Origin: JANELJ01 sp024511395 | GTDB lineage: Bacteria; Pseudomonadota; Gammaproteobacteria; GRL18 | Assembly (NCBI GenBank): GCA_963681975.1 | Contig: OY820613.1 | Location: 186,001 to 250,000, forward strand | Direction of reading: 5' to 3' | Length of the DNA stretch: 64,000 nucleotides | Part shown: piece after piece, positions 34,274 through 43,559 of the stretch | How positions within the stretch are numbered: position 1 is the stretch's first letter | Layout of the letters: each line of letters begins with the position of its first letter | Position numbers and translations under genes: made by a program | The notes under the pieces: generated by a model | The model's database searches: none | Told to the model about the DNA's origin: nothing | The model's input: the letters and a program-made list of their open reading frames with translations, nothing else

Positions 34274-35461
34274 ATGAATGATGCAAAACGTTCAACCATT
34301 ATTGCCTCTTTATCAGTTGCCTCTGTGCTATTGATGATTGCCATTTATTTCGTGCCAATCTGGTGGGTGGCATTAACTGCGCCTAACTATCCGGAAGCTA
34401 CATTCCCTGATGGTGTTCGAATTAATTTCCATATGAATGGTGTTTTTAACGGCTGTTCCCTAGTGGTTAAAGACGAAATCGAAGAAAAAGAAGCACTGGA
34501 CTGTGTGCATGAGATGGATACGATTAACCATTATGTCGGTATGTATCCTATTGCTGCAGGTGGTCCTATTGAACGCGGTTTTTCTCCGTTTTTAACTACC
34601 TTGCTGATTATTATGGTTATTGGCTTTGCCATTTCTAATCCCAAAAAACGTCGGCTCTTTCTTATTGTCTCCTTTACGGGTAATGCCGTCTGGATGACCA
34701 TGACAACTTATATGCCGGGGGGGATAAAATATGAGAATGAGGGCTATCTTTATGCCTTGATGAATCAGCTGGATCAGGATGCTAATGATAAGACTCTGGG
34801 AGAAGATGTTAAGCTTGCAGATACTTCAAAGGCATTAAAGCAGCTTAAAGCATCTCTGGCAGGAAAAGAATACCAGGAAGATGCTGCAGATAATCAGGCT
34901 GCTAAATCTGCAGAAAAAGCCGCTCCAATGGATGAAAAGACCCGTCTGATCCGTGAGCTTAAAAATACCTATGAAAATGATCTCAGTAACGGTCGGGTTT
35001 CTGAACCCTGGAAAGGTAATGCTTACCAGTTAATGGCCTGGCATTACGGCAAGGTCCTGGGACGTTATTTTAATAACCAGGATGAGATTCGTCCCATGGT
35101 TAAAAATCTTAGACTGGCCACTAATGTCGTCTATATGGGCTTAATAGGTGCTATGCTGCTATTAATTGTTGTTGGAACCCGACCAGTAAATAATATTATT
35201 TACTGGTTAATGATTCTGGTCCCCATGGCCCTACCAGTCTTTTTTGTTATTGATTATTCGGCCTGGCTCTGGTGGTATGGTCATACCCTGAACTCTATGG
35301 GGGCTTTTGCTGTCAAACCCTTTATGCCGACTGTTTTTGGTGAAGGTAAGGTTGCGCAATTTGCCACTTTCTCCTATCCAAGCATTGGTTTCGGCTTAAT
35401 GATGCTCAATTCAATATTACTGGCAGCCATTGCTTTAATGCGTCGTAAAGAATCTTTATAA
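34274..35461 (+). CDS. nosB: NosB-like membrane protein
   Basis: A 395-residue integral membrane protein at the place where clade II nos clusters carry NosB, a protein of unknown role needed for N2O respiration in epsilonproteobacteria. It has an N-terminal membrane helix, a periplasmic part with two Cys (NGCSLVV, LDCVHEM), a helix after FSPFLTTLLI, a long charged stretch (about residues 170-245, rich in Lys/Glu/Ala) and at least four C-terminal helices. Naming rests on position and topology; no catalytic motif is seen. Confidence 0.72.
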   Translation: MNDAKRSTIIASLSVASVLLMIAIYFVPIWWVALTAPNYPEATFPDGVRINFHMNGVFNGCSLVVKDEIEEKEALDCVHEMDTINHYVGMYPIAAGGPIERGFSPFLTTLLIIMVIGFAISNPKKRRLFLIVSFTGNAVWMTMTTYMPGGIKYENEGYLYALMNQLDQDANDKTLGEDVKLADTSKALKQLKASLAGKEYQEDAADNQAAKSAEKAAPMDEKTRLIRELKNTYENDLSNGRVSEPWKGNAYQLMAWHYGKVLGRYFNNQDEIRPMVKNLRLATNVVYMGLIGAMLLLIVVGTRPVNNIIYWLMILVPMALPVFFVIDYSAWLWWYGHTLNSMGAFAVKPFMPTVFGEGKVAQFATFSYPSIGFGLMMLNSILLAAIALMRRKESL

Positions 35462-35479
35462 TGGCTCTTTAGCAAAATG

Positions 35480-35517
35480 TAATAGTCCTGAACTTTATTA
35501 TTTGTTCAGGACTATTA
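35480..35517 (+). terminator. Long hairpin between nosB and nosD
   Basis: A 14-bp perfect stem (TAATAGTCCTGAAC / GTTCAGGACTATTA) with a 10-nt loop lies 19 bp after nosB. It lacks a clear T-run, so it may be a partial terminator or processing site. Confidence 0.6.
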
Positions 35518-35602
35518 ATAAGCTCATGGCTGTTAATAGTTCATGACTGCTTGCTCAAGGGCTGTAAAGCTACATAACATTTTATATAAGATTTATTAAA
35601 CG

Positions 35603-36976
35603 ATGATGTATCGCGTTCTCTTTATTTCACTATTTCTTTTTTCTTCAGCAATTTTTGCATCACTGCCTGCGGATAAAGGAAATCAGGCCAACGGCTCATA
35701 CCCTCCCTTACAACCTCTTGTCGATAAATTAAAAGAAGGCGATGTCCTGGTTATCCCGCCGGGCACTTATGCGGGGCCTGTTACTGTTAACGAGCCAGTC
35801 ACTCTGGATGGTCAGGGCAAAGTAACGATTGACTCCGGTGGCAAAGGTTCGGTTATCTATCTCAGGACAGACGGAGCGGTTATTAAAAACCTTCATTTGA
35901 CTAATTCCGGTGCTCATCACAATGACCTTGACTCCGGTGTTCAGGTGCGGGGTGATTTTAATGTGATTAAAGACAATATCATTGATAACTGCCTTTTTGG
36001 TATTGATTTACAGAAAGCCAAAAATAACGTGGTTAAACGCAACACCATTTCTTCAAAAGATGAAGAACTGGGTATGAGAGGGGATTCGATTCGACTCTGG
36101 TACAGTTTTGATAACAAGATTACTTATAACGTAATGAATGATGTGCGTGATATGGTGGTCTGGTATTCCAGGAATAATATTATTCATCATAATATCAGCC
36201 ATCGAGGTCGTTATGCCCTGCATTTTATGTATTCACAGTATAATGATGTGCAATACAATGAATATTATAATAATTCTGTCGGCATATTTTTAATGTACAG
36301 TGATGGTGTGGTGATAAAAAACAATATTGTTTCCCATGCAACCGGCCCTTCAGGTGTGGGTATTGGCTTTAAGGAAACCTCGGACATTAAAGTTGAAAAC
36401 AACCAGATTCTGTTCAGTTCTACCGGCCTGTCTATTGATGTGTCACCGTATCAGCCAGATACGACCAACTATTTCACTAATAATCTGATTGCCTTTAACG
36501 GTATTGGGATCCGCTTTCTGGCAGACTGGAAAGATAATATTTTTAAACACAATTATTTTAAAGCCAATATAACGCAGGTTATTGTTTCGGGTGGTAAAAC
36601 GGCCAATAGAAACGAATGGGATGGTAATTACTGGGATGATTATGAAGGCTTTGATGAAGATAAAAATGGTATTGGTGATACGCCGCACGAAATTTATGCC
36701 TATTCTGACAAGCTTTGGCAGGATGTAGAAGGGGCGCAGTTTTATAAAGGCTCTGCGGTTCTTGAGTTAATTGATTTTCTGGAAAAACTGGCACCCTTTA
36801 GCGAACCGGATCTAATTCTCAGAGATACCAGAGCCATAATGAATGTCAGCGCACTGGATGCGGAAGAAAAAGAGGCTGAAGATAAAATCAGTCAGGATGA
36901 AGAAGATAACCAGAATAGTAATGAAACCGAGCTCGAAAAACGTTTGAAAGGGTACTTACATGACTCAAGCTACTAA
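35603..36976 (+). CDS. nosD: Nitrous oxide reductase maturation protein NosD
   Basis: A 457-residue periplasmic protein with a Sec signal and right-handed beta-helix (CASH/NosD) repeats, seen as runs such as NVIKDNIIDNCLFGIDLQKA, NNVVKRNTISS, NNIIHHNISHRGRYALHFMY and NDVQYNEYYNNSVGIFLMYS. NosD works with the NosFY ABC transporter to build the CuZ sulfide-copper site of NosZ. An acidic Glu/Asp tail ends the protein. The end overlaps nosG by 17 bp. Confidence 0.93.
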   Translation: MMYRVLFISLFLFSSAIFASLPADKGNQANGSYPPLQPLVDKLKEGDVLVIPPGTYAGPVTVNEPVTLDGQGKVTIDSGGKGSVIYLRTDGAVIKNLHLTNSGAHHNDLDSGVQVRGDFNVIKDNIIDNCLFGIDLQKAKNNVVKRNTISSKDEELGMRGDSIRLWYSFDNKITYNVMNDVRDMVVWYSRNNIIHHNISHRGRYALHFMYSQYNDVQYNEYYNNSVGIFLMYSDGVVIKNNIVSHATGPSGVGIGFKETSDIKVENNQILFSSTGLSIDVSPYQPDTTNYFTNNLIAFNGIGIRFLADWKDNIFKHNYFKANITQVIVSGGKTANRNEWDGNYWDDYEGFDEDKNGIGDTPHEIYAYSDKLWQDVEGAQFYKGSAVLELIDFLEKLAPFSEPDLILRDTRAIMNVSALDAEEKEAEDKISQDEEDNQNSNETELEKRLKGYLHDSSY

Positions 36977-37895
36977 TGCTAAGGCGCAAAAAGATAAGCC
37001 AGAAAAAAACACAACGAGCAAGAAACCGTCAAAAAAGAAAACCATTAATCGCGGACCGGGCAGACGTGCCCAGGAAGCTAGGCGCCAGTTTTTGCGTTCT
37101 GTGGCTTTAACCGTCGGTGTAACCAGTATATCCCTAGTCGGCTTTATTCCACTTAAAGGCCATGCCGATACCCGTCTGAAAATGCGACCGCCGGGGGCAT
37201 TGGCAGAAAAAGACTATCTGGCCTCCTGTATCAAATGCGGCCAATGCGTACAGGTTTGTCCTGTTAATGCCATTAAGCTGGATGATATGGATACCGGATT
37301 CGGTCTGGGAACGGCTTATATTGATGCCCGTGAACAGGCCTGCGATTTTTCCTGTGACGGTCTGCAATGTGTACTGGCCTGTCCTACCGGTTCCCTGACT
37401 CACGTTCTGGATTATCCCAAGGATACCCGCATGGGGTTTGCTAAACTGGATAAGCCGAAAATCTGTCTTGCCGTGGCGGGTAAAGGTTTTAAGGGAATAG
37501 TGCGGGGACTTGATTATGACGGGGTTCTGCGTTATGAAGAAATTGACCGCTGGAATCCAATACCACTTAAGGATCATCCTTATGATGTGGAAATCTGTGA
37601 TCTGTGTGTACAGGCCTGTCCTATTGAGCAGCGCTATAACCAGTGTCAGGAAGGTAATTATCCTTCCGGTGATAAAAACCAGTGTCCTCCCAAGCGAGCC
37701 ATTGCTCTGGAATTAATTGAAGAAAAAAATGGTGTCAGGCATATGAAGCCGGTAGTCTATGATGGCTGTGTCGGCTGCGGGGTGTGTGAAATGATCTGCC
37801 CGACAGAACAGGCGGCCATTGTCATTGATTGCAATGAAGTAACTAAAATGCCTCTGAGTCCTGAATACATTAAGAAAAGCGAGGGACACTCATGA
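36960..37895 (+). CDS. nosG: Ferredoxin-type protein NosG (NapG-like)
   Basis: A 311-residue protein with a Lys-rich N-terminus, a twin-arginine motif (ARRQFLRSVALTVG) and four [4Fe-4S] motifs: CIKCGQCVQVCP, CDFSCDGLQCVLACP, CDLCVQACP and CVGCGVCEMICP. With NosH it forms a menaquinol-oxidising route that feeds periplasmic cytochromes. It overlaps nosD upstream and nosH (ATGA-type, 4 bp) downstream, so the three are translationally coupled. Confidence 0.93.
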   Translation: MTQATNAKAQKDKPEKNTTSKKPSKKKTINRGPGRRAQEARRQFLRSVALTVGVTSISLVGFIPLKGHADTRLKMRPPGALAEKDYLASCIKCGQCVQVCPVNAIKLDDMDTGFGLGTAYIDAREQACDFSCDGLQCVLACPTGSLTHVLDYPKDTRMGFAKLDKPKICLAVAGKGFKGIVRGLDYDGVLRYEEIDRWNPIPLKDHPYDVEICDLCVQACPIEQRYNQCQEGNYPSGDKNQCPPKRAIALELIEEKNGVRHMKPVVYDGCVGCGVCEMICPTEQAAIVIDCNEVTKMPLSPEYIKKSEGHS

Positions 37896-38920
37896 ACCGT
37901 TCTCTTGAATCATTATTACAATTACTGGGGCGTGCACCTCGTAAACCCAAGAAAGATGAACTTTCTCCTGAAGTACAGAAAATCTACTTCTATAAAAAAG
38001 GTGAGAAAGTTACCAAAGCTCAGCTGGAAGCTCTGCATGATGAACATCATAAAAACTCCAAAAACAAGTGGCGTAAACGCCGCTGGCTGACATTGATTAT
38101 CGTGAATCTGCTGTTTGTAGTGTCTTATTACTTTGATATTCAGTTACTGGAAGGGGCATTAACGGCTTCACGTTTTATGGGCTTTCATATGGCTGATTTA
38201 AATTCAGCCTTACAGGTCATGCTGGCGCATAAACAGGTGTTAATTAACCTGATGATTGGTATTACCACCATTTTTATTCTCTGGTTTATTTTAGGCGGCA
38301 GAACCTTCTGTTCCTGGGGCTGTCCCTATCATCTGCTGGCCGAATGGACAGAAAAAGTTCACCTGTGGCTGGCTGCCAGAGGACTGGCAAAAAATTACAC
38401 CTTCCATCGCGGTGTCAGAACGGTGTTTTATATTATTTTTGTGCTGCTGGCTCTGTTGACCGGTTATACGGTTTATGAGTTTATTTCACCTACCGGCATA
38501 TTAAGCCGTGCCTTAATTTACGGTCCGACTCTGGCTCTAATATGGGTAGCTTTTTTACTGTTATTTGAAATATTCCTGTCCCGACGAGCCTGGTGTCGAT
38601 ATGTCTGTCCTATTGGTATTACTTACGGCTTGGTGGGTGTGTTTTCACCGGTACGTGTGACCTATGATATGACCGACTGTAAACATGAAGGGGACTGCCG
38701 TAATGTCTGTCTGGTACCCCATGTGCTGGATGTGACCATTAAAAACCGCAGTACTGATGTAGAAATCGGTATCGGTGCTGACTGTACCCGTTGTGGTCTG
38801 TGTGTCGATGCCTGCCCGACCAATTCACTGAATTTTGAATTCAAGGGCCTGACCCATAAGCCTTCCAAACCGGAAGTGGGACGTTCACTGATGCCTGAGA
38901 AGAAAGAAGAACAATCCTGA
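37892..38920 (+). CDS. nosH: Polyferredoxin membrane protein NosH (NapH-like)
   Basis: A 342-residue NapH-type membrane protein with about four helices, the CSWGCPYHLLAEW and CRYVCPIGITYG motifs at the membrane face, and [4Fe-4S] segments CRNVCLVPHVLDV and CTRCGLCVDACPTNS near the C-terminus. It is the likely quinol dehydrogenase partner of NosG. Start and stop overlap nosG and nosF. Confidence 0.93.
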   Translation: MNRSLESLLQLLGRAPRKPKKDELSPEVQKIYFYKKGEKVTKAQLEALHDEHHKNSKNKWRKRRWLTLIIVNLLFVVSYYFDIQLLEGALTASRFMGFHMADLNSALQVMLAHKQVLINLMIGITTIFILWFILGGRTFCSWGCPYHLLAEWTEKVHLWLAARGLAKNYTFHRGVRTVFYIIFVLLALLTGYTVYEFISPTGILSRALIYGPTLALIWVAFLLLFEIFLSRRAWCRYVCPIGITYGLVGVFSPVRVTYDMTDCKHEGDCRNVCLVPHVLDVTIKNRSTDVEIGIGADCTRCGLCVDACPTNSLNFEFKGLTHKPSKPEVGRSLMPEKKEEQS

Positions 38921-39792
38921 TGATACGATTTAATAATGTAAAAAAGACCTTTCGGCGTACCGAAGTTCTTAAAGGTCTTAATCTTGAAATAACCACGGGT
39001 GACCGTATTGCCTTGGTGGGTTCAAACGGGGCCGGTAAGACCACCATGATCCGCTGTCTTCTGGGAGAATATACCTGTGAAGGCACCGTTCTGGTTAATG
39101 GGCATAACCCACGTACAGAACGTCAGCTGGTATTAAAAGATATTGGTTTTGTACCGCAGTTACCGCCGCCTTTAAAAATGCCGGTGGGGCAGTTGATTCA
39201 TTTTTCTGCCAGCCTGTGTGAATCTGATCCCCAGGAAATGATTAATGTTTCGGAACGCCTGGGGCTGGATTTTGAGCAGTTAAAATCCCGTCCTTTTGTT
39301 AAACTTTCCGGTGGACAGAAACAGAAACTGCTGATTAGTATTGCTCTGGGCCGTTCAGCTAAAATATTAATCCTGGATGAACCTGCCGCTAATCTTGACC
39401 CTGATGCCCGGCATATTTTCTTTCAACTGCTGGCAGAAAAGAAAGATGAAGCCGTTATGTTAATTTCCAGTCACCGGCTGGATGAAGTGGCTTCCCTTGT
39501 AAACCGGGTCATTGAAATGGATCAGGGCCAGGTGATTCTGGATGACCGAGTGGAAGACGAAGTGGATCTTGACAGTGTACTGCAAACAGAAATTACTATT
39601 AAACGGGTAGATGAAGCCTTTTCTAAAGCTATTAAACTCTGGAACTTTGAAATGGCTAAGAATACCCAGGATGCCGGTCAGGTCTGGCAAGGAACGGTGG
39701 CAGGCTCGGATCGTCTGCGTTTCCTGGGTGTACTTTCACGCTATGCGGCGATTTTAAAAGATATTCATATGGAAGAACGTAAAAATGCATAA
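38920..39792 (+). CDS. nosF: ABC transporter ATP-binding protein NosF
   Basis: A 290-residue ABC ATPase with Walker A GSNGAGKTTM, signature LSGGQKQKLLISIALG and Walker B LILDEPAANLDP, followed by a C-terminal extension of about 80 residues. With NosY it energises NosD-dependent maturation of NosZ. Start overlaps the nosH stop by one base; its end overlaps nosL by 8 bp. Confidence 0.94.
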   Translation: MIRFNNVKKTFRRTEVLKGLNLEITTGDRIALVGSNGAGKTTMIRCLLGEYTCEGTVLVNGHNPRTERQLVLKDIGFVPQLPPPLKMPVGQLIHFSASLCESDPQEMINVSERLGLDFEQLKSRPFVKLSGGQKQKLLISIALGRSAKILILDEPAANLDPDARHIFFQLLAEKKDEAVMLISSHRLDEVASLVNRVIEMDQGQVILDDRVEDEVDLDSVLQTEITIKRVDEAFSKAIKLWNFEMAKNTQDAGQVWQGTVAGSDRLRFLGVLSRYAAILKDIHMEERKNA

Positions 39793-40261
39793 AATTACTT
39801 ATTTCATACTGATTTTTGCGTCGGCACTGATTTTACTGACCGGTTGCGGTAATAACAATCAGACTGGGCCTGTTGAAGTTAAATGGGATCGGGATGCCTG
39901 TACTCGCTGTCGGATGATGCTCAGCGATCGCAATTTTTCAGCCCAGGTTCATGTGTTTCCAGAGGGTAAACGTTCTAAAGTCTATAAATTTGACGATATG
40001 GGTTGTGCCGTTTTATGGCTTGAAGAACAGCCCTATAAAAACGATCCTAAAACTGAAATCTGGGTTAATGACTATAAAACCAAAGAATGGATAGATGCCA
40101 GAAAATCCTGGTTTGTTAAAGGCGAAATTTCACCCATGGGTTATGGGCTGGGTGCAGTAAAAGAAAAAACCGAAGGCGCATTAAATTTTGAGCAGGCCGT
40201 TAAGTATATTGAAGAAGTGGAAAAGAAACTCAATATTCATGGCGGTAATCTGGAACACTAA
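39785..40261 (+). CDS. nosL: Copper chaperone lipoprotein NosL
   Basis: A 158-residue lipoprotein with signal and lipobox ILLTGC (Cys 21). The CTRCRMMLSDRNFSAQV segment holds the conserved Cys-x-x-Cys-x-Met of NosL, followed by KFDDMGCAVLW. NosL delivers Cu(I) to NosZ at the outer face of the cytoplasmic membrane. It lies between nosF and nosY, unlike the usual order in which nosL is last. Confidence 0.93.
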   Translation: MHKITYFILIFASALILLTGCGNNNQTGPVEVKWDRDACTRCRMMLSDRNFSAQVHVFPEGKRSKVYKFDDMGCAVLWLEEQPYKNDPKTEIWVNDYKTKEWIDARKSWFVKGEISPMGYGLGAVKEKTEGALNFEQAVKYIEEVEKKLNIHGGNLEH

Positions 40262-40297
40262 TTATCCTATAAATTATTAAACACAAGTGAAAATTAA

Positions 40298-41125
40298 ATG
40301 AGACATTTATGGTTAACAGCCTGGGCTGATATTATCGAGTCACTCAGAGCAAAATGGTTTATCGTGTACAGTGGTGTGTTTGGCGGTATTGTGGTACTGC
40401 TGTTTGTCTTTGGAATAACAGAAAGTCGAATTATGGGCTTTACCGGCTTAACACGATTGTTAATTACCTATATCCAGCTAACCATAGCCATTTTACCGGT
40501 GTTTGTATTGATTACAACGGTACGTTCTGTTGCCGGGGACAGAGAGGCCGGGGTGTTTGAATACCTACTGTCTCTGCCTATCTCCCTGTCAGCCTGGTTC
40601 TGGGGACGTTTTCTGGGGCGTTTTATTGTGGTATTCCTGCCGGTATTCTTGGCCATGATTGGCGCAGTTATCTGGACTGCCATTAAGGGAGCGGACATTC
40701 CCTGGGGACTGTTTGCCAGCTATACCGGATTATTACTTGCAGTCGCTTGGTGTTTTCTCGGTATAGGTATGCTGATTTCTACCTTGGCACGTTCCGCAGA
40801 TATAGCTCAGGGACTGGCCTTTGTGGTCTGGCTGACTTTGTTATTATTCCTGGATTTGATCCTGTTGGGCATTATGATCCGCGAAGGTCTGCCTTCAGAA
40901 ACAGCGGTAGCCATTTCCCTGATCAATCCATTACAGGTATTCAGAACCGCCGCTATGGTATTATTTGATCCTCAACTGGTTATCTTAGGCCCTTCAGCCT
41001 ATGTTATTCTGGATAATTTCTCTGAGGCCGGTTATATACTCTGGGCCATTGCCTATCCCGTATTATTAGGTACCTTCTGTGCTTCTATTGGCTATTATCT
41101 ATTCAAGAAAGGTGATCTGCCTTAA
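40298..41125 (+). CDS. nosY: ABC transporter permease NosY
   Basis: A 275-residue permease with six hydrophobic helices, the family segment TTVRSVAGDREAGVFEYLLS and the SWARSADIAQGL-like motif (LARSADIAQGLAFVVWL). It pairs with NosF. It is the last gene of the nos cluster; beginning 22 bp after its stop is an IS4/IS701-like end, so any native genes further downstream have been displaced. Confidence 0.92.
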   Translation: MRHLWLTAWADIIESLRAKWFIVYSGVFGGIVVLLFVFGITESRIMGFTGLTRLLITYIQLTIAILPVFVLITTVRSVAGDREAGVFEYLLSLPISLSAWFWGRFLGRFIVVFLPVFLAMIGAVIWTAIKGADIPWGLFASYTGLLLAVAWCFLGIGMLISTLARSADIAQGLAFVVWLTLLLFLDLILLGIMIREGLPSETAVAISLINPLQVFRTAAMVLFDPQLVILGPSAYVILDNFSEAGYILWAIAYPVLLGTFCASIGYYLFKKGDLP

Positions 41126-41147
41126 TTTTTTTAATTAACTGTATTAA

Positions 41148-41743
41148 CTAAAGTTTAGAGCGACAGCTCACCCTTGAGAGTCCTGTTTCGCTCATACGTT
41201 CTTTAACAATTTGTTTATAACCGGCTGTTTTGAAATTGTTTTTATAACAAATCTTCAAATCGCCTTAAAATATCTGTATCCGGTGGCTGGAATTTTTGGG
41301 ACTTACCATCCCACCAGTCCCTGACCCTAACCTGCGAAAAATACCTTATCAGTCCCATTCGTATTCTTCCGGCAGTAATGGGTGTATTCTTTCGCCAGGG
41401 CGTATTATCAATTAAGCGCAATACCGGGTCCGGACATTTAATAGCCCGCAATTGAGGTACAATATACCCCGGAGCAATAATGTGTACCCATCGATGTAAC
41501 ACCTTCCGGGTTTTCTGCCAGGTCTGTTTCATGCCCCGGGCATTTTTTAACTGATTGAACAAGGGCTCAATCGACCAGCGCTTTTCATAAGCGACAATAA
41601 TATCCAGACCACTTAACTTCATATCTGTTGACAGTAATAGACGTGGTCTTTTTTTCCCTTTAGAGTCCTCAAACTCACACCAGACAAAGCATACCGACTG
41701 GCCATTCAGAAAGCGGGCTTTAGCCACCGCTGTTCGGTAATTA
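41148..41743 (-). mobile_element. IS4/IS701-like element, 3' fragment
   Basis: It contains the right end (CTAAAGTTTAGAG on the plus strand at 41148-41160) and the C-terminal part of the transposase. The 5' part is lost where an IS5-family fragment begins at 41744. It complements the N-terminal half kept at 15909-16624. Confidence 0.85.
41242..41727 (-). pseudogene. IS4/IS701-like transposase, C-terminal part
   Basis: About 165 residues, open upstream to the IS junction (RTAVAKARFLNGQSVCFVWC...). It holds the catalytic glutamate region AYEKRWSIEPLFNQLKNARG. The ATG at 41727 is internal. The deletion derivative at 32340-32666 carries the last 106 residues of the same protein. Confidence 0.88.
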
Positions 41744-43205
41744 GTTCAACCTGAATAATACCGTTTTAAGCCTGACTTCAAGCCAGGTTTAAAGCGGCTG
41801 ATTGTTCTGGTTTGATAAAATATCCCATCAAACCGGAAATAATTTTGAGCCACAAAAGCCGGAGCTTATTGATGCTCTTTCTTAAGTTATGTCCGGCGAC
41901 TACCATAACCACATTAATGGCATCACCGACTGCACCTTTGAGGTAGCAGCGGTCTAAACGGCCATCATTTTTCATATGACCGATTTCAGGCTCAATCGCA
42001 CTGCGCCGTTTTAATGCCTTTTTAATACTTCGGGTAACGCCTCGCTTCTGACCTGAGATAAAAACTTTAGTGTCTTTTACTTCATGTCCACGATAACCCC
42101 GGTCAACAAAGCAGTGTTCCGGTTGTACGACTGTAAACTGTTTTATCTGTTCCAGTTGTGGCAGCAAGGTGTGTCCATCATAAGGATTGCCCGGACAACT
42201 TTGAGCGCCAATAACAAAGCCTTCCTTGTTAGTTACCGCGATACTGGTTTTAACACCAAATTCATAAGGCTTATGAGCTTTGCCTTTACTGATACACTCA
42301 ACTTCAGGAGCATGTAAACTGTAAAGCTTGTGCTTACTGTGCTGCTCCTGCTCAATTAGTTTCTGAGCCTGTTTTAGAGCTACTTCAAACAATGACTGAA
42401 TATCAACAGAATAGTTGGGCAGTTGTCGTTCAATATCCCGTTTAACACGACCTAAACGGGATTTCAGTTTATTGTTTATTTTCTTCATGCGTTTAAACTG
42501 TTTTGCATGAGCATAACGACTGACCATTAGTACATATTGCGGCCCAACCCGATTATAGTTCTGGCGCAGTTTAATACCGTGCTCTTTGGACAGTTTAACC
42601 AGGTTTTCTCTGGCTTTGTTCAGGAGCTTTGAATCGGTTGGAAAAGCGATGTTCTTTTCCTGTACGGTAGTATCTACCGTGACTTTCTTTAAACTGCCTG
42701 GCTTTATGGTTTTACTCAGTACCTTATGGATAGCAAATGAACTACCATCCCGGATAAGTAATTTATCAAAACTGGCCAGAACAGGATGATTACATTTCAG
42801 TTTTGTATTTACCCGGCGATTAAAAACTTTATCTGCAACATCTCTCATCAATTGCGCAAATTCAGGTTTTGCTAATTGATTATGAAAGGGCTTATAACGG
42901 ACATTTTTATTCGTTAACTGGTTAAAGTAACGATGAATTTCCGAAAAATGCCTTGTCTCTTTATCACCCATAGCCGTAATCATACTCACTATTAGCTGAA
43001 AAGGGGGTATCTGTCTTAATCGTTGGGAAAAACCTATGCTTTTGCCCGGTTTATTAAGTTTCTTTTCACTCAATACGACTTTTAGTTTTTTTGATAATGT
43101 GGTACTTTTCATTTGAAGCCTTTTTGTTGATAAATAATTGCCCGAATAACAACTATTTGATCATCAAATTGGCTTCATTTCAACTCCTAAAGATCATACC
43201 TATGA
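41744..43205 (-). mobile_element. Recombinant IS: IS4-like 5' end fused to IS5-family 3' end
   Basis: From 41744 to about 42717 the DNA matches the right half of the 1498-bp IS5-family element, including its right end and TA. From about 42718 to 43205 it is the 5' part of a different IS4-like element, whose end (CATAGGTATGAT) also appears at 5017 and, as a 12-bp scrap, at 14734. The junction creates one continuous open frame. Confidence 0.85.
41778..43112 (-). CDS. Chimeric transposase (IS4-like N-terminus, IS5-family C-terminus)
   Basis: 444 codons without a stop. Residues 1 to about 132 are an IS4-type N-terminus (FSQRLRQIPPFQLIVSMITA, ending RDGSSFAIHKVL, the first-Asp block). Then, in frame from KTIKPGSLKK, come residues about 134-447 of the IS5-family transposase with its own complete DDE set. 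The length is by chance almost that of the native 447-residue protein. A product would have swapped its DNA-binding domain. It may equally be a silent remnant. Confidence 0.85.
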   Translation of the reverse strand: MKSTTLSKKLKVVLSEKKLNKPGKSIGFSQRLRQIPPFQLIVSMITAMGDKETRHFSEIHRYFNQLTNKNVRYKPFHNQLAKPEFAQLMRDVADKVFNRRVNTKLKCNHPVLASFDKLLIRDGSSFAIHKVLSKTIKPGSLKKVTVDTTVQEKNIAFPTDSKLLNKARENLVKLSKEHGIKLRQNYNRVGPQYVLMVSRYAHAKQFKRMKKINNKLKSRLGRVKRDIERQLPNYSVDIQSLFEVALKQAQKLIEQEQHSKHKLYSLHAPEVECISKGKAHKPYEFGVKTSIAVTNKEGFVIGAQSCPGNPYDGHTLLPQLEQIKQFTVVQPEHCFVDRGYRGHEVKDTKVFISGQKRGVTRSIKKALKRRSAIEPEIGHMKNDGRLDRCYLKGAVGDAINVVMVVAGHNLRKSINKLRLLWLKIISGLMGYFIKPEQSAALNLA

Positions 43206-43557
43206 TTATGGCTTATCTGCTAACCACCGATGATTAATTCAGCTTAAAAAATACTAACCTGATCCTCTCACCCCAGCTCCTTACAATAAAGAGAAATTGA
43301 GCGGGGGAGGGGACCTTTTTTGTGTTGTCACCCTGTTCCCACTCTTTGTTTCTGAATAAATCTCCACCTTATCATTATCTAAATGTTTTTAAGCTGTTTA
43401 TCACACTATATTCATACCTTTTTATACATCATATACCACAAAGATTGTGTCATATCACTCAAATAGGAAAAGAATGATTTTGTAAAAGTATTAAAAAACA
43501 TTATGTTATATGTTGGCCCAAAAGTTGCTATTAAGCTGTTTTTGCTTTTTAAGTAGT
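43206..43557. other. Intergenic DNA, former upstream region of the TonB-receptor operon
   Basis: About 350 bp without a gene between IS elements. It contains ATATACCACAAAGATTGTG (43431-43449) followed by TCATAT, in which ATAT-N2-CACA and TGTG-N2-ATAT form a dyad. The halves match the palindrome in the nosZ leader. The IS5-family copy at 43560-45057 now separates this DNA from the receptor gene. Confidence 0.55.
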
Positions 43558-43559
43558 TA

